From Kocuria sp. (GTDB taxonomy: Bacteria; Actinomycetota; Actinomycetes; Actinomycetales; Micrococcaceae): a stretch of DNA of 19,810 nt. The position numbers and the translations under genes are program-made. Under the pieces are notes generated by a model that did not search any database, was not told the DNA's origin, and was given only the letters and a program-made list of their open reading frames with translations. Positions 7,194 through 14,982 of this stretch are shown piece after piece (positions within the stretch are counted from its first letter, which is position 1; the number at the start of each line of letters is the position of its first letter). The stretch lies in NCBI GenBank assembly GCA_030454085.1, contig JAKDJD010000042.1, positions 1 to 19,810 of the forward strand, in the 5' to 3' direction.

Positions 7194-7691
7194 TCATCCA
7201 TAGGTTTCCCGGTGCGCCTTCCGGAGTCGTTGGTACTTTTCGTTGGTTCGGGCCGTGTCCCATGCCTTCTTGAATATGCGCGCCGACTCCGCCTTCTCCG
7301 GGTCCTCAGGAGAGGCTTCCCGCTGCTCACGACCATGCGCTCCGCTGACGCCCTTCTTGTCCGCTGGCACGGGACCCTTGTACTTCTTTCCGCCGGGATA
7401 CTTGGCGTAGCGCCGGGACCTGGTGTATCCCATCTGCAGGAACTTGCGGGCCATGTCCGCACCGACGATGTCCTCCTGCTCGAGGTAGTCCTCGAACATG
7501 CCGAGGATGGTTGAGCTGGATCGCTCGGCATCCTGGGGCGTCGCGAATTTCCAATGGGGGAGGATCTCGGACTTGTAGGGTTCGACCTTCAGAACCCCCT
7601 GCTCGCCCCGACCGATGCGGTACAACTCCGGATTCTTCCGGAGGTCTTCTTTCTCGACGTCGATCGAGTCATCGAATTCACGTGCCACCAC
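7194..7691 (-). CDS. DUF4385 family protein
   Basis: The protein has 165 residues from GTG at 7691-7689. The segments RKNPELYRIGRGEQGVL, VEPYKSEILPHW, DIVGADMARKFLQMGYTRSRR, GGKKYKGPVP and SPEDPEKAESARIF are strongly characteristic of the DUF4385 family, whose members are about this size. No biochemical role is known to me. It is a soluble, charged protein without signal peptide or helices in the membrane. The upstream extension of the frame (to 7850) lies in the neighbouring transporter gene and is shadow. On the coding strand TAGGAT ends 7 nt before the GTG. It contains AGGA, so it could be a ribosome-binding site, or it could be the -10 box of a leaderless promoter. It lies 71 bp downstream of the transporter gene on the same strand. 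Confidence 0.8.
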   Translation of the reverse strand: MVAREFDDSIDVEKEDLRKNPELYRIGRGEQGVLKVEPYKSEILPHWKFATPQDAERSSSTILGMFEDYLEQEDIVGADMARKFLQMGYTRSRRYAKYPGGKKYKGPVPADKKGVSGAHGREQREASPEDPEKAESARIFKKAWDTARTNEKYQRLRKAHRETYG

Positions 7692-7697
7692 ATTGTT

Positions 7698-7703
7698 TAT
7701 CCT
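7698..7703 (-). promoter_or_regulatory. TAGGAT box before the DUF4385 gene (-10 or SD)
   Basis: On the minus strand TAGGAT is followed by 7 nt (AAACAAT) and then the GTG start. It fits the actinobacterial -10 pattern TANNNT at leaderless distance. Its AGGA could alternatively act as a Shine-Dalgarno at 8 nt. No good -35 is seen. Confidence 0.35.
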
Positions 7704-7762
7704 AGCCACCGCCGGGTGTTGGTCGGCGTGGGCAGTCGGGCGCGGCGGTCGTCGTCCTTGCC

Positions 7763-8641
7763 TCAACCACCGATCAGGGCGACGCCGGCTACGACCAGCA
7801 GCGCCCCGAGCAGGCGCCGTCCCGGTCGGGATTCCTTGAAGACCACCCAAGCAAGCAACGAACCGACCACGATGCTCGTCTCCCTCAAAGGCGCAACCAA
7901 GGAAACGGGTTCGCTCTGCATTGCGGTCAGCACGAGGATGTAGGCCGCCGGCGATAGGACTCCGATGCTGACGATCACGGGCCAGTTCGTCTTCACCGAA
8001 TCTCTCATGAGACGACGACGCGAACTATTCAGCCCACAGGTCATGAAAAGCGCCTGGTAGACCGCGGACAGAGAAAAATACGGGATGGGCGATTGTGCCA
8101 GGGCGGTGACGGAATGGTCGTCCCACAGGGTGTAACCGGCAATGAACGCCCCAGTGAGGATCCCCCAGCCGAGGCCGGCGAGCAGTCGCGACCCGTCCAT
8201 GGCCCCCGGGTCCCTGCCTGGGGCGGCCGTCACCACGATTCCGCCAACGATCACGAGCGCACCCGCCAGCGCCCACCACCCGGGCCGCTCGGACAAGAAG
8301 GCGACGGCGACGATCATCGTCAGTATCGGCCCCGTTCCGCGGGCGGCGGGATAGACCACGCTGAGCGGGGCGCGATCGTACCCGGTCTGGAGCGCGAGGT
8401 TGTAGCCGATGTGGATGACGGCCGAGACCGCCGGCGCCCAGACGAGTGCGGGACCGTAGACGGACCAGCCGCCTTGCTGGACGACGCACACGATCCCGAC
8501 CGGTGCCGTGACAAGGGCCGTGACCACCGCATACCACCAGACGAAGGTGTACGAATCACCATGCTTCGCCTTCGCGGCGAGATTCCACACGGCGTGGAGC
8601 ACCGCGGCAGAGAGAACCATGGCCAATGCTGCTGCGCTCAT
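7763..8641 (-). CDS. EamA/DMT superfamily transporter
   Basis: The protein has 292 residues and is built almost entirely of ten hydrophobic segments in two halves, the layout of the two-EamA-repeat drug/metabolite transporters. Family-type sequences are visible, such as LHAVWNLAAK near residue 15 and PLSVVYPAARGTGP near residue 92. In the second half LVAPLRETSIVVGSLLAW is followed by FKESRPGRRLLGALLVVAGV at the end. These proteins move small metabolites such as amino acids, or metabolites of unknown identity, across the cytoplasmic membrane. The substrate cannot be told. The start is ATG 8641-8639. No Shine-Dalgarno precedes it; instead TAGACT lies 6 nt before the ATG, as in leaderless genes. 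It is divergent from the glutamate dehydrogenase gene, and the DUF4385 gene follows on the same strand. Confidence 0.85.
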   Translation of the reverse strand: MSAAALAMVLSAAVLHAVWNLAAKAKHGDSYTFVWWYAVVTALVTAPVGIVCVVQQGGWSVYGPALVWAPAVSAVIHIGYNLALQTGYDRAPLSVVYPAARGTGPILTMIVAVAFLSERPGWWALAGALVIVGGIVVTAAPGRDPGAMDGSRLLAGLGWGILTGAFIAGYTLWDDHSVTALAQSPIPYFSLSAVYQALFMTCGLNSSRRRLMRDSVKTNWPVIVSIGVLSPAAYILVLTAMQSEPVSLVAPLRETSIVVGSLLAWVVFKESRPGRRLLGALLVVAGVALIGG

Positions 8642-8647
8642 CCGACC

Positions 8648-8653
8648 AGTCTA
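8648..8653 (-). promoter_or_regulatory. Candidate -10 box (TAGACT) of a leaderless transporter transcript
   Basis: TAGACT on the minus strand is 6 nt from the transporter ATG and matches TANNNT. The lack of a Shine-Dalgarno supports leaderless initiation. No clear -35 is seen. Confidence 0.4.
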
Positions 8654-8740
8654 GAGAGGTGACCGCCGGTCGTTCGTGAGGCGTTGGGGCGTAGGGGGGG
8701 GGCACGCGACGCCCCTCGGGCAGACCGTTCATCCGGATGT

Positions 8741-8756
8741 GGCAACAAATGTTGCC
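8741..8756. promoter_or_regulatory. Operator-like palindrome GGCAACAAATGTTGCC upstream of glutamate dehydrogenase
   Basis: Perfect 7-bp arms GGCAACA and TGTTGCC surround a central AA. The site lies in the divergent region between the transporter and glutamate dehydrogenase genes, about 115 bp before the preferred dehydrogenase start. It is a plausible site for a dimeric repressor. The regulator is unknown, and the site fits neither the GlnR nor the AmtR consensus as I recall them. Confidence 0.5.
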
Positions 8757-8854
8757 CAGAGCAAAACTCGCCCCCGGCCAGGCTGAATTTCCGGAGGCGG
8801 GATGAGTATCCTTGGTCAGGTAAAGACGACCACAACGAGGTGGTCCAGTCTTCT

Positions 8855-8862
8855 GAGGAAGG
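8855..8862 (+). promoter_or_regulatory. Ribosome-binding site GAGGAAGG deciding the GTG 8871 start
   Basis: A strong Shine-Dalgarno lies 8 nt before GTG 8871. The alternative ATG 8802 has GGAGG only 4 nt away. The codons between the two starts have visibly lower third-position G+C (15 of 24) than the gene itself. Confidence 0.5.
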
Positions 8863-8870
8863 TAATTGAC

Positions 8871-11800
8871 GTGCCCTTAAACCAGCAGTCCGATCCCACC
8901 GAACCTGAGTCCACGAGCCCCACCGGCTCGAACGGGACGCACGGAGCCGACGGAGGGGACGGAGAGTCCTGGATCTCCACGTACTATCAGCACGCAACCC
9001 GAGACGATGTGGCCGAGTTCAGCGAGGCCGAGCTGGTCGAACGGGCGGAACTGCACCGGAAACTCGCCGAGACCCGCGAACCGCACGGCACCAACATCGA
9101 GGTCATCCACCACGGAGCCTCATGGATCCTCATGGTCGTCACCGACGACATGCCGTTTCTCGTCTCCTCGATCACCGCGGAGATCGCGGCTTCCTACGGC
9201 GGCTCGAACGCACTGTTCCACCCCTTGTTCCTGGTCCACAGGAACAAGGAGACGGGCGTGATCGAGAGCTTGCGGGGTCTGAACCTCAAACAGCAGGTGG
9301 CCAGCGGTGACACCGCTGTGTTGCCCAGCCTGGGGTCCGCCGCAGGTCGCGAGAGCGCGATCGAATCCTGGATTTCCGTGGAACTGATCGGGTGCGATGA
9401 CGAAGCCACGGCGCAGAACGTCGTCGAGAGCGTGAGATCCGTTCTGCGGGATGCCCGCCATGCCGATGCCGACGCGGAAGCCGTGCGCGACAAGGTCCTG
9501 AACCTCTCCGAACGGGTCGGCAACCTGCCGGAACCCGGTCGGGAGAATTCCCAGAACACCCCCGATGCGGCGGAGCACCCCAAGGTGGTCCAGGAGTTCC
9601 TGAACTGGGTCGCTCGGGACAATTTCTTGTTCTTCGGGTACAAGGAACGCGACCTCAAGGACGGCCCCGACGGCCTGACAATCTCCGACCGGCCGGGTAC
9701 GGGTCTCGGCATTCTCTCCGATCAGCACGACGACGCCGAGGAATCGGTCCACCACCGGGTCAAGCACCTCACGGGACTCTCGCAGGACAATGCGCGCGAC
9801 TCCAAGATCGTCTACGTGACCAAGGCGAATTCCCGGTCGACGATCCACCGGCACGAATACCTGGATTACATCGGGATTCGCGACTTCGATGCGAACGGAC
9901 GCGTCGTCGGCGAATACGTGATCCTGGGACTGTTCTCCCTCCAGGCCTACTCCCTGCCGGCCACGGAGGCTCCTCTGATGCGTGAGAGGGCCCGGGTGAT
10001 CCGGAACCGGCTGGGGTTCCAGCCCGGATCGCACTCGGACAAGACGCTCACGGGCATGATCGAGGACTACCCGCGCCTCGAGATGCTCCAAGCCGACCAG
10101 GACTCCCTCACGGAGACCTTCGCCGGGATCATCGGGCTCGAGGAACGACGCCGCACCAGGCTGTTCCTCCGTCCGGACGAATTCGGGCGCTTCGTCTCCG
10201 CCGTCGTGTTCCTGCCCCGCGACCGGTACAACACGGGCGTTCGCATCCGCATCGAGAACGTTCTCCGCGAAGCCATGAATCTGGCGTCGATCGACTTCGA
10301 GGTCAAGCACTCGGCGTCGGCCCTCGCACGCCTCTTCCTGCGCCTGCGCCTGTCCGAGCCGAACCAGATCCCGGACATCGACGTTGCCGAGCTCGAGAAG
10401 AAGCTGCAGGACGCTACCCGCTCCTGGCCCGAATCTCTCGAAGCGGCCCTGGGAGGTCCGGGTGCGGCCATCGCCAAGCGCTGGTTGGACGCCGCCCCGG
10501 TCACTTACCGTGCCGACTACGAAATTTCCGAGGCCGTCGCCGACGCCGGGATCTTCGAGTCCCTCGAGTCCTCCGGTCCGGAACGCCCGGCCGCCGTGCG
10601 CATTCGCCGGCCTCGCGCGGAATCGGACGGCAACGGCGTCGAGAAGGAATACCGCCTCAAGACGTACCTGCGCGAACCGAAGACGCTGACCGAGCTCCTG
10701 CCGATCATGCAGAATCTCGGGCTCACCGTGATCGACCAGAAGCCCTACGACCTCTCGACCGCGGACGGGAGCGACTTCCTCCTGTACGACTTCGGGGTGA
10801 CGTTCCCGGCCGGCGTGGACCCCGAGGACATCGGAGGGCTCTACGAGGACGCCCTGTGCGCCGTGCTCTCCGGGCGCGCCGAGTCCGATTCTCTGGACCG
10901 CTTGGTGCTCGCCGAGAAGCTTCCGTGGCACACGGTGGCCGTGCTGCGCGCATACGTGCGGTACCTGGTTCAGCTGGGGACGGGACTGTCCCACGCCTTC
11001 ATGGCGGACACGCTCCTGGCCAACCCCCGAGTCACACGCCTGGTGGTGCGGCTCTTCGAGTCGAGCTTCGATCCGTCCACGGAGGAGACCGTTGACCAGC
11101 GCAAGGCACGGCGCGCCGAGATCACGGAGGAAATCGAGTCGGCCCTGAACGAAGTGCCCACGCTCGACGCCGACAAGATGCTCCGAGCCCTGGCGGAGGT
11201 CGTGGCGGCGACCGTCCGGACCAACGCGTACCAGCAGGGTCCGGCGATCGCCTTCAAGCTCATGCCCCAACAGATCACTTCGGCCCCACTGCCGCGGCCC
11301 AAGTACGAGATCTGGGTCTACTCGCCCCGAGTCGAGGGCGTGCATCTCCGTTTCGGCGACATCGCCCGCGGTGGTCTGCGCTGGTCGGATCGTCGGGAGG
11401 ACTTCAGGACCGAGGTGCTCGGCCTGGTCAAGGCCCAGATGGTCAAGAACGCCGTCATTATCCCGACCGGAGCCAAGGGCGGCTTCTTCGCCAAGCAGCT
11501 GCCCGATCCCGCGGCGGACCGCGAAGCGTGGATGACCGAGGGGCGGGCCGCGTACAGCCTGTTCATCCGTTCGCTCCTGGACGTCACCGACAACCTGGTG
11601 ACCTCGGAGAATGGGGAGGAATCGGTCGTGACGCCGGAGGGCGTCGTCGCACTGGACGGCGACGACACCTACCTCGTGGTTGCCGCCGACAAGGGCACCG
11701 CGGCGTTCTCGGACCTCGCGAACTCGATCTCGCAGGAATACGGGTTCTGGCTCGGTGACGCGTTCGCCTCGGGCGGTTCCGTGGGCTACGACCACAAGGC

Positions 11801-13865
11801 CATGGGCATCACCGCCCGTGGGGCGTGGGAATCGGTCAAGAGGCATTTCGCGGAGCTGGGCATCGACTGCCAGAACGAGGAATTCACGGCCGCAGGCATC
11901 GGCGACATGTCCGGTGACGTCTTCGGCAACGGGATGCTGCGCTCGGAACACACGCTCCTGGTCGCCGCTTTCGACCACCGGGACATCTTCATCGACCCGA
12001 CGCCCGACGCGGCATCGTCCTTCGCCGAGCGTCAACGGCTCTACGACCTGCCGCGCTCCTCGTGGCAGGATTACGACAGGTCTCTGATTTCCGAAGGAGG
12101 CGGGGTCTTTTCCCGGTCAGAGAAGTCCATCTCCCTGACCCCGGAGATCCGCAAGGTCCTGGGACTGGACGACAGGGTCACTCATCTCGCCCCGGCCGAG
12201 CTGGTCTCTGCCATCCTCAAGGCCCCGGTGGACCTGGTCTACAACGGGGGCATCGGCACCTACATCAAGGCGTCGACCGAAACGAATGCGCAGGTCGGGG
12301 ACAAGGCGAACGACGTTCTCCGTGTCAACGGTGCCGATATCCGGGCCCGCGTGATCGGTGAGGGCGGCAACCTGGGTCTGACCCAGCTCGGACGTATCGA
12401 GGCCGCTCGCCAGGGTGTTCTGGTCAACACGGACGCGATCGACAACTCGGCCGGCGTCGAGACCTCCGACCGCGAGGTCAACATCAAGATCATGGTCGAC
12501 CGCCTGGTCTCCCGCGGATTGTTGGACCCCGGTGAGCGCGCCTCGTTCATCGAGGCCCAAACCGACGCCGTCCGGAGCCTTGTTCTGGAGACCAACCGGG
12601 AGCAGAACGGGTTGTTGCAGGCAGAGCGCATGGGCACCATGCCCACGACGGCGACCGCCGCCCGCCTCATGGATCATCTCGAGGAAGCCGCAGGGCTCAA
12701 CCGCGCGATCGAGTTCCTTCCGACCGACGACGAGCTGGAAGAACGCGTCGCCGAGGGCTGGGGGCTCACCGGGCCGGAACTGGCCGTGCTCACCGCATAC
12801 GTCAAGATCGACATTTCCGACTCGTTGCTCAGCAGTGGATTCGGCAACGATCCGTGGCTCTCGCGGATCCTGGACGAGTACTTCCCGGAGGCCGTGACCG
12901 CACGGTTCGGCGATCAGCTGGACGATCACCCGCTGCGTCGGGAGATCATCTGCACCCGAGTCGCCAACGAGATGGTCGACCTGGCCGGGATCACCTACGC
13001 CTACCGGGCGGTCGAAGAAACCGGCGCCTCCGTGGCGACGGTGGCCAGCGCTTTCCTGGTGACCCGCGAGCTCTTCGACATCCGTGATCTCATGGCGGCC
13101 CACCGGGAACTGCCGGCGAACATCGAGCCGACCGCCTGGCGCTCCATGGCACGGGAGATCCAGCGCGTCGTCGACCGCGCGACCCGCTGGCTGATCAACG
13201 AAGGCTCGTTGGCAACCGGCGACCTGCGCACCGAGGTTCCGGAGAACCTGCAGATCAAGGCCGTGATCGACCGGTACGCTCCGGCGCTCGCGCTCGCTCC
13301 GGAGGTCCCCGAGCTGCTCGGTTCGAGCGCCCGGAAGCGCCTGGACGAGCGCGAGGAGCAGGCGCTGTCCTGGGGGATCCCCTCGGACTTTGCCGCCCGC
13401 TGGGCTCGGTTGCTGGACGTGTACCCGCTCATGGACATCGCGACCCTCAACGAGGAGACCGAGTGCGATCTCCGCGAGTCCGCGCTGCTGTACTACGCCC
13501 TCTCGGACCGGTTTGACGTCGACCGGCTGCTCGTCGCCGTCTCCAAATTGTCGCGTGAGGACCGGTGGGAGACCCTGGCGCGTTCATCGTTGCGGTCGGA
13601 CCTGTACGAGACGGTCGCGGCGCTCACGGTCACGGTGTCCCGGGAAGTCACCCAGGGAGAACTCGGAGGGGGTGCCGCGTCGTCGTGGCCCGCGGACTCC
13701 GTCGCGGCGAGGAAACTCGTGGATGCGTGGGAGGGCGAGCACCCGGTGCATTCCTCGCGGATCGAGCGCCTCATGGGCGAACTGGACCAGGAACTGGGAG
13801 CGGAATCCGCGCCGCGCATGTCGACCCTCTCGGTCGCGGTGCGCACCCTGCGCGGCCTGATCTAG
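8871..13865 (+). CDS. gdh: NAD-specific glutamate dehydrogenase, large (~180 kDa) class
   Basis: The protein has 1664 residues from GTG 8871 (1687 from ATG 8802), the usual size for the class found in Streptomyces, Mycobacterium and Pseudomonas (about 1600-1650). It oxidises L-glutamate to 2-oxoglutarate and ammonia with NAD in the cytoplasm. The N-terminal ~540 residues are the regulatory region with ACT-like folds (for example WILMVVTDDMPFLVSSITAE). The catalytic core has RGGLRWSDRREDFRTE at 833-848 and KAQMVKNAVIIPTGAKGG at 854-871, including the lysines expected to bind substrate. The NAD-binding part has GEGGNLGLTQ at 1163-1172 and NTDAIDNSAGVETSDREVN at 1186-1204. A long helical C-terminal domain ends in STLSVAVRTL. 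All key motifs are intact. It is preceded by an operator-like palindrome and followed by a long inverted repeat. Confidence 0.95.
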   Translation: MPLNQQSDPTEPESTSPTGSNGTHGADGGDGESWISTYYQHATRDDVAEFSEAELVERAELHRKLAETREPHGTNIEVIHHGASWILMVVTDDMPFLVSSITAEIAASYGGSNALFHPLFLVHRNKETGVIESLRGLNLKQQVASGDTAVLPSLGSAAGRESAIESWISVELIGCDDEATAQNVVESVRSVLRDARHADADAEAVRDKVLNLSERVGNLPEPGRENSQNTPDAAEHPKVVQEFLNWVARDNFLFFGYKERDLKDGPDGLTISDRPGTGLGILSDQHDDAEESVHHRVKHLTGLSQDNARDSKIVYVTKANSRSTIHRHEYLDYIGIRDFDANGRVVGEYVILGLFSLQAYSLPATEAPLMRERARVIRNRLGFQPGSHSDKTLTGMIEDYPRLEMLQADQDSLTETFAGIIGLEERRRTRLFLRPDEFGRFVSAVVFLPRDRYNTGVRIRIENVLREAMNLASIDFEVKHSASALARLFLRLRLSEPNQIPDIDVAELEKKLQDATRSWPESLEAALGGPGAAIAKRWLDAAPVTYRADYEISEAVADAGIFESLESSGPERPAAVRIRRPRAESDGNGVEKEYRLKTYLREPKTLTELLPIMQNLGLTVIDQKPYDLSTADGSDFLLYDFGVTFPAGVDPEDIGGLYEDALCAVLSGRAESDSLDRLVLAEKLPWHTVAVLRAYVRYLVQLGTGLSHAFMADTLLANPRVTRLVVRLFESSFDPSTEETVDQRKARRAEITEEIESALNEVPTLDADKMLRALAEVVAATVRTNAYQQGPAIAFKLMPQQITSAPLPRPKYEIWVYSPRVEGVHLRFGDIARGGLRWSDRREDFRTEVLGLVKAQMVKNAVIIPTGAKGGFFAKQLPDPAADREAWMTEGRAAYSLFIRSLLDVTDNLVTSENGEESVVTPEGVVALDGDDTYLVVAADKGTAAFSDLANSISQEYGFWLGDAFASGGSVGYDHKAMGITARGAWESVKRHFAELGIDCQNEEFTAAGIGDMSGDVFGNGMLRSEHTLLVAAFDHRDIFIDPTPDAASSFAERQRLYDLPRSSWQDYDRSLISEGGGVFSRSEKSISLTPEIRKVLGLDDRVTHLAPAELVSAILKAPVDLVYNGGIGTYIKASTETNAQVGDKANDVLRVNGADIRARVIGEGGNLGLTQLGRIEAARQGVLVNTDAIDNSAGVETSDREVNIKIMVDRLVSRGLLDPGERASFIEAQTDAVRSLVLETNREQNGLLQAERMGTMPTTATAARLMDHLEEAAGLNRAIEFLPTDDELEERVAEGWGLTGPELAVLTAYVKIDISDSLLSSGFGNDPWLSRILDEYFPEAVTARFGDQLDDHPLRREIICTRVANEMVDLAGITYAYRAVEETGASVATVASAFLVTRELFDIRDLMAAHRELPANIEPTAWRSMAREIQRVVDRATRWLINEGSLATGDLRTEVPENLQIKAVIDRYAPALALAPEVPELLGSSARKRLDEREEQALSWGIPSDFAARWARLLDVYPLMDIATLNEETECDLRESALLYYALSDRFDVDRLLVAVSKLSREDRWETLARSSLRSDLYETVAALTVTVSREVTQGELGGGAASSWPADSVAARKLVDAWEGEHPVHSSRIERLMGELDQELGAESAPRMSTLSVAVRTLRGLI

Positions 13866-13881
13866 CGCCTCGGGCGGCAAG

Positions 13882-13953
13882 CCTCACGAGGGGGGGCAGT
13901 TGGGGGACCGAATCTTCGCGATGGGCTCCCCAAACTGCCCCCTCGGCGTGAGG
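13882..13953. terminator. Long inverted repeat between convergent genes, probable two-way terminator
   Basis: The arms are 13882-13907 and 13927-13953. They begin with perfect CCTCACG/CGTGAGG and share a perfect core GGGGGCAGTT/AACTGCCCCC, with a one-base shift. The 19-nt centre is unpaired. It starts 16 nt after the glutamate dehydrogenase stop and lies 31 nt from the end of the convergent DUF202 gene. That is the place for a bidirectional terminator, though no T-run is present. Confidence 0.6.
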
Positions 13954-13984
13954 GACGCACGGGAACGCAACCCCGGCGTCCGGA

Positions 13985-14326
13985 TCAGCCGCGCGTGATC
14001 ACCACGATCGCGATGCCGGTGAGCGACAGGCCCGCGACGGCCGCGGCGGTCGAGAGCACGGCGACCGGGTCCGCCGACAGGCTCCCGTGGCGCACCCCGC
14101 GGGAGTGGCGGCCGTAGCGACGTCGTTGGGTTGCGTGGATCGCGGCGGCAATGAGCCACGCGAGAACGGTCAGAAAGACCACCCACCAGCCGAAGTGAGG
14201 CAGCCACCGCAGGAATCCGGCGCCGACGACGCCGACAGCGAGAAGCGTCCGACCCCAAGCGAGGACCGTCCGCTCCGGTTGCAGGCCGGCGTCCGCCGGG
14301 GCGTCGAGACGGTCGTGAACGCTCAC
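13985..14326 (-). CDS. DUF202 family small membrane protein (second of pair)
   Basis: The protein has 113 residues. The family signature is near the N-terminus, LQPERTVLAWGRTLLA at 15-30. Three hydrophobic helices follow (about 22-42, 46-65 and 88-110), the usual DUF202 (YidH-type) topology. The start is a GTG at 14326-14324 that overlaps the stop of the preceding DUF202 gene by 4 bp (GTGA), so translation is probably coupled. The function of DUF202 proteins in bacteria is not established; eukaryotic VTC complex subunits share the domain. The two DUF202 proteins likely form a heteromeric membrane complex, since such tandem pairs are common. That they pair physically is inference. Confidence 0.85.
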   Translation of the reverse strand: MSVHDRLDAPADAGLQPERTVLAWGRTLLAVGVVGAGFLRWLPHFGWWVVFLTVLAWLIAAAIHATQRRRYGRHSRGVRHGSLSADPVAVLSTAAAVAGLSLTGIAIVVITRG

Positions 14327-14700
14327 CCCAGGACCATCCCGAGAATCAGGCAGGCCGCCACCGCGCCTCCCAGGCTCAGTAACGGAACAATCAGGGGCAG
14401 GGTCAGAGGCCTACCTCGTCGAAGCCGATTCTCGGTCTGCCACCACCGAACGGCGGCACCCAGGCTGATCAGGAATGCGATGGCAATGACCAGGATCGAC
14501 AGAGCGCGGTGGATCCCTTCGGGAAAGACGCCGTCGCCAATGGTCTCCAGGGCGATGCCTCCGGCCAGAAAGGCCAGAGAAGTCCGGATCCACGCGAGAA
14601 AAGTCCGCTCGTTGGCGAGGGTGAACCGGGGGTCCGGCTCGGAACCGCCAGGGAGGACGGTGCGGGAGGCCCAGTCACGGTCCTTGGCTTCTTCGCTCAT
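14323..14700 (-). CDS. DUF202 family small membrane protein (YidH-like, first of pair)
   Basis: The protein has 125 residues. A charged N-terminus precedes the signature FTLANERTFLAWIRTSLAF at about 26-44. Three helices follow (about 38-58, 66-86 and 101-123). This is the longer, YidH-like type, and it is distinct from the downstream partner, whose signature is LQPERTVLAW. GGAGG lies 4 nt before ATG 14700. It is transcribed away from the second glutamate dehydrogenase gene and shares with it a 282-bp upstream region that carries several palindromes. The pair lies between the two glutamate dehydrogenase genes on the opposite strand, which may simply reflect insertion or rearrangement after the dehydrogenase duplication. 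Confidence 0.87.
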   Translation of the reverse strand: MSEEAKDRDWASRTVLPGGSEPDPRFTLANERTFLAWIRTSLAFLAGGIALETIGDGVFPEGIHRALSILVIAIAFLISLGAAVRWWQTENRLRRGRPLTLPLIVPLLSLGGAVAACLILGMVLG

Positions 14701-14743
14701 ACATCCTCCGGATCGACGTCGTTCCCACCCTATATTGCTCCGT

Positions 14744-14775
14744 GTGACCCGTCACCGGAGCCGGTGACGACGTCA
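14744..14775. promoter_or_regulatory. Cluster of GTGAC/GTCAC dyads in the divergent DUF202-dehydrogenase region
   Basis: Three overlapping palindromes are present: GTGAC-CC-GTCAC at 14744-14755, GTCACCGG-AG-CCGGTGAC at 14751-14768, and TGACG-A-CGTCA at 14765-14775. A further GTCAC half-site lies at 14907-14911. Such stacking of one half-site suggests a dimeric regulator binding cooperatively. On the minus strand AATATAGGG lies just beside the cluster and could be part of the DUF202 promoter. The regulator is not identifiable. Confidence 0.5.
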
Positions 14776-14886
14776 TGAAATGCACCGGGCCAACGGGAGC
14801 ATCCGAGCTCACCAACGGGCCCGCGTGAGACGTCCGCCCCCTCGTAGACCATCCCTGAGCGTGCGTAACGTTTTTCCACATCCTGG

Positions 14887-14901
14887 GCTGAGATCCTCAG
14901 C
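14887..14901. promoter_or_regulatory. Palindrome GCTGAG-ATC-CTCAGC upstream of second glutamate dehydrogenase
   Basis: Perfect 6-bp arms surround a 3-nt centre, 82 nt before the dehydrogenase ATG. A TANNNT-type box (TACCCT, 14918-14923) lies downstream, so the palindrome would overlap the -35 region of such a promoter. Operator or attenuator-like roles are possible. This is speculative. Confidence 0.3.
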
Positions 14902-14982
14902 AGACCGTCACGGGTCCTACCCTTGGGAAAAAGTAACTTGAGCCATGCCCATGGCCGAAGACCGGAGGGAAGGGGGAGTCGG

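Noticed and set aside
9120..12035. Very long open frame (971 codons) antisense to glutamate dehydrogenase
   Set aside because: It lies opposite an unmistakable gene. Its composition (rich in R, G, D, H, V) is what the complement of a GC-rich gene gives, and no family motif is visible.
13884..14258. 124-codon minus-strand frame overlapping the inverted repeat and a DUF202 gene
   Set aside because: It is out of frame with the DUF202 gene, which has a clear signature and coupled start, and its end is formed by the palindrome.
14701..14982. Frameshifted N-terminal region of the second glutamate dehydrogenase
   Set aside because: None of the frames in the 282-bp spacer resembles the N-terminal region of the full-length enzyme, and the DUF202 gene occupies the sequence beyond it. 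The short form is therefore real at this locus.
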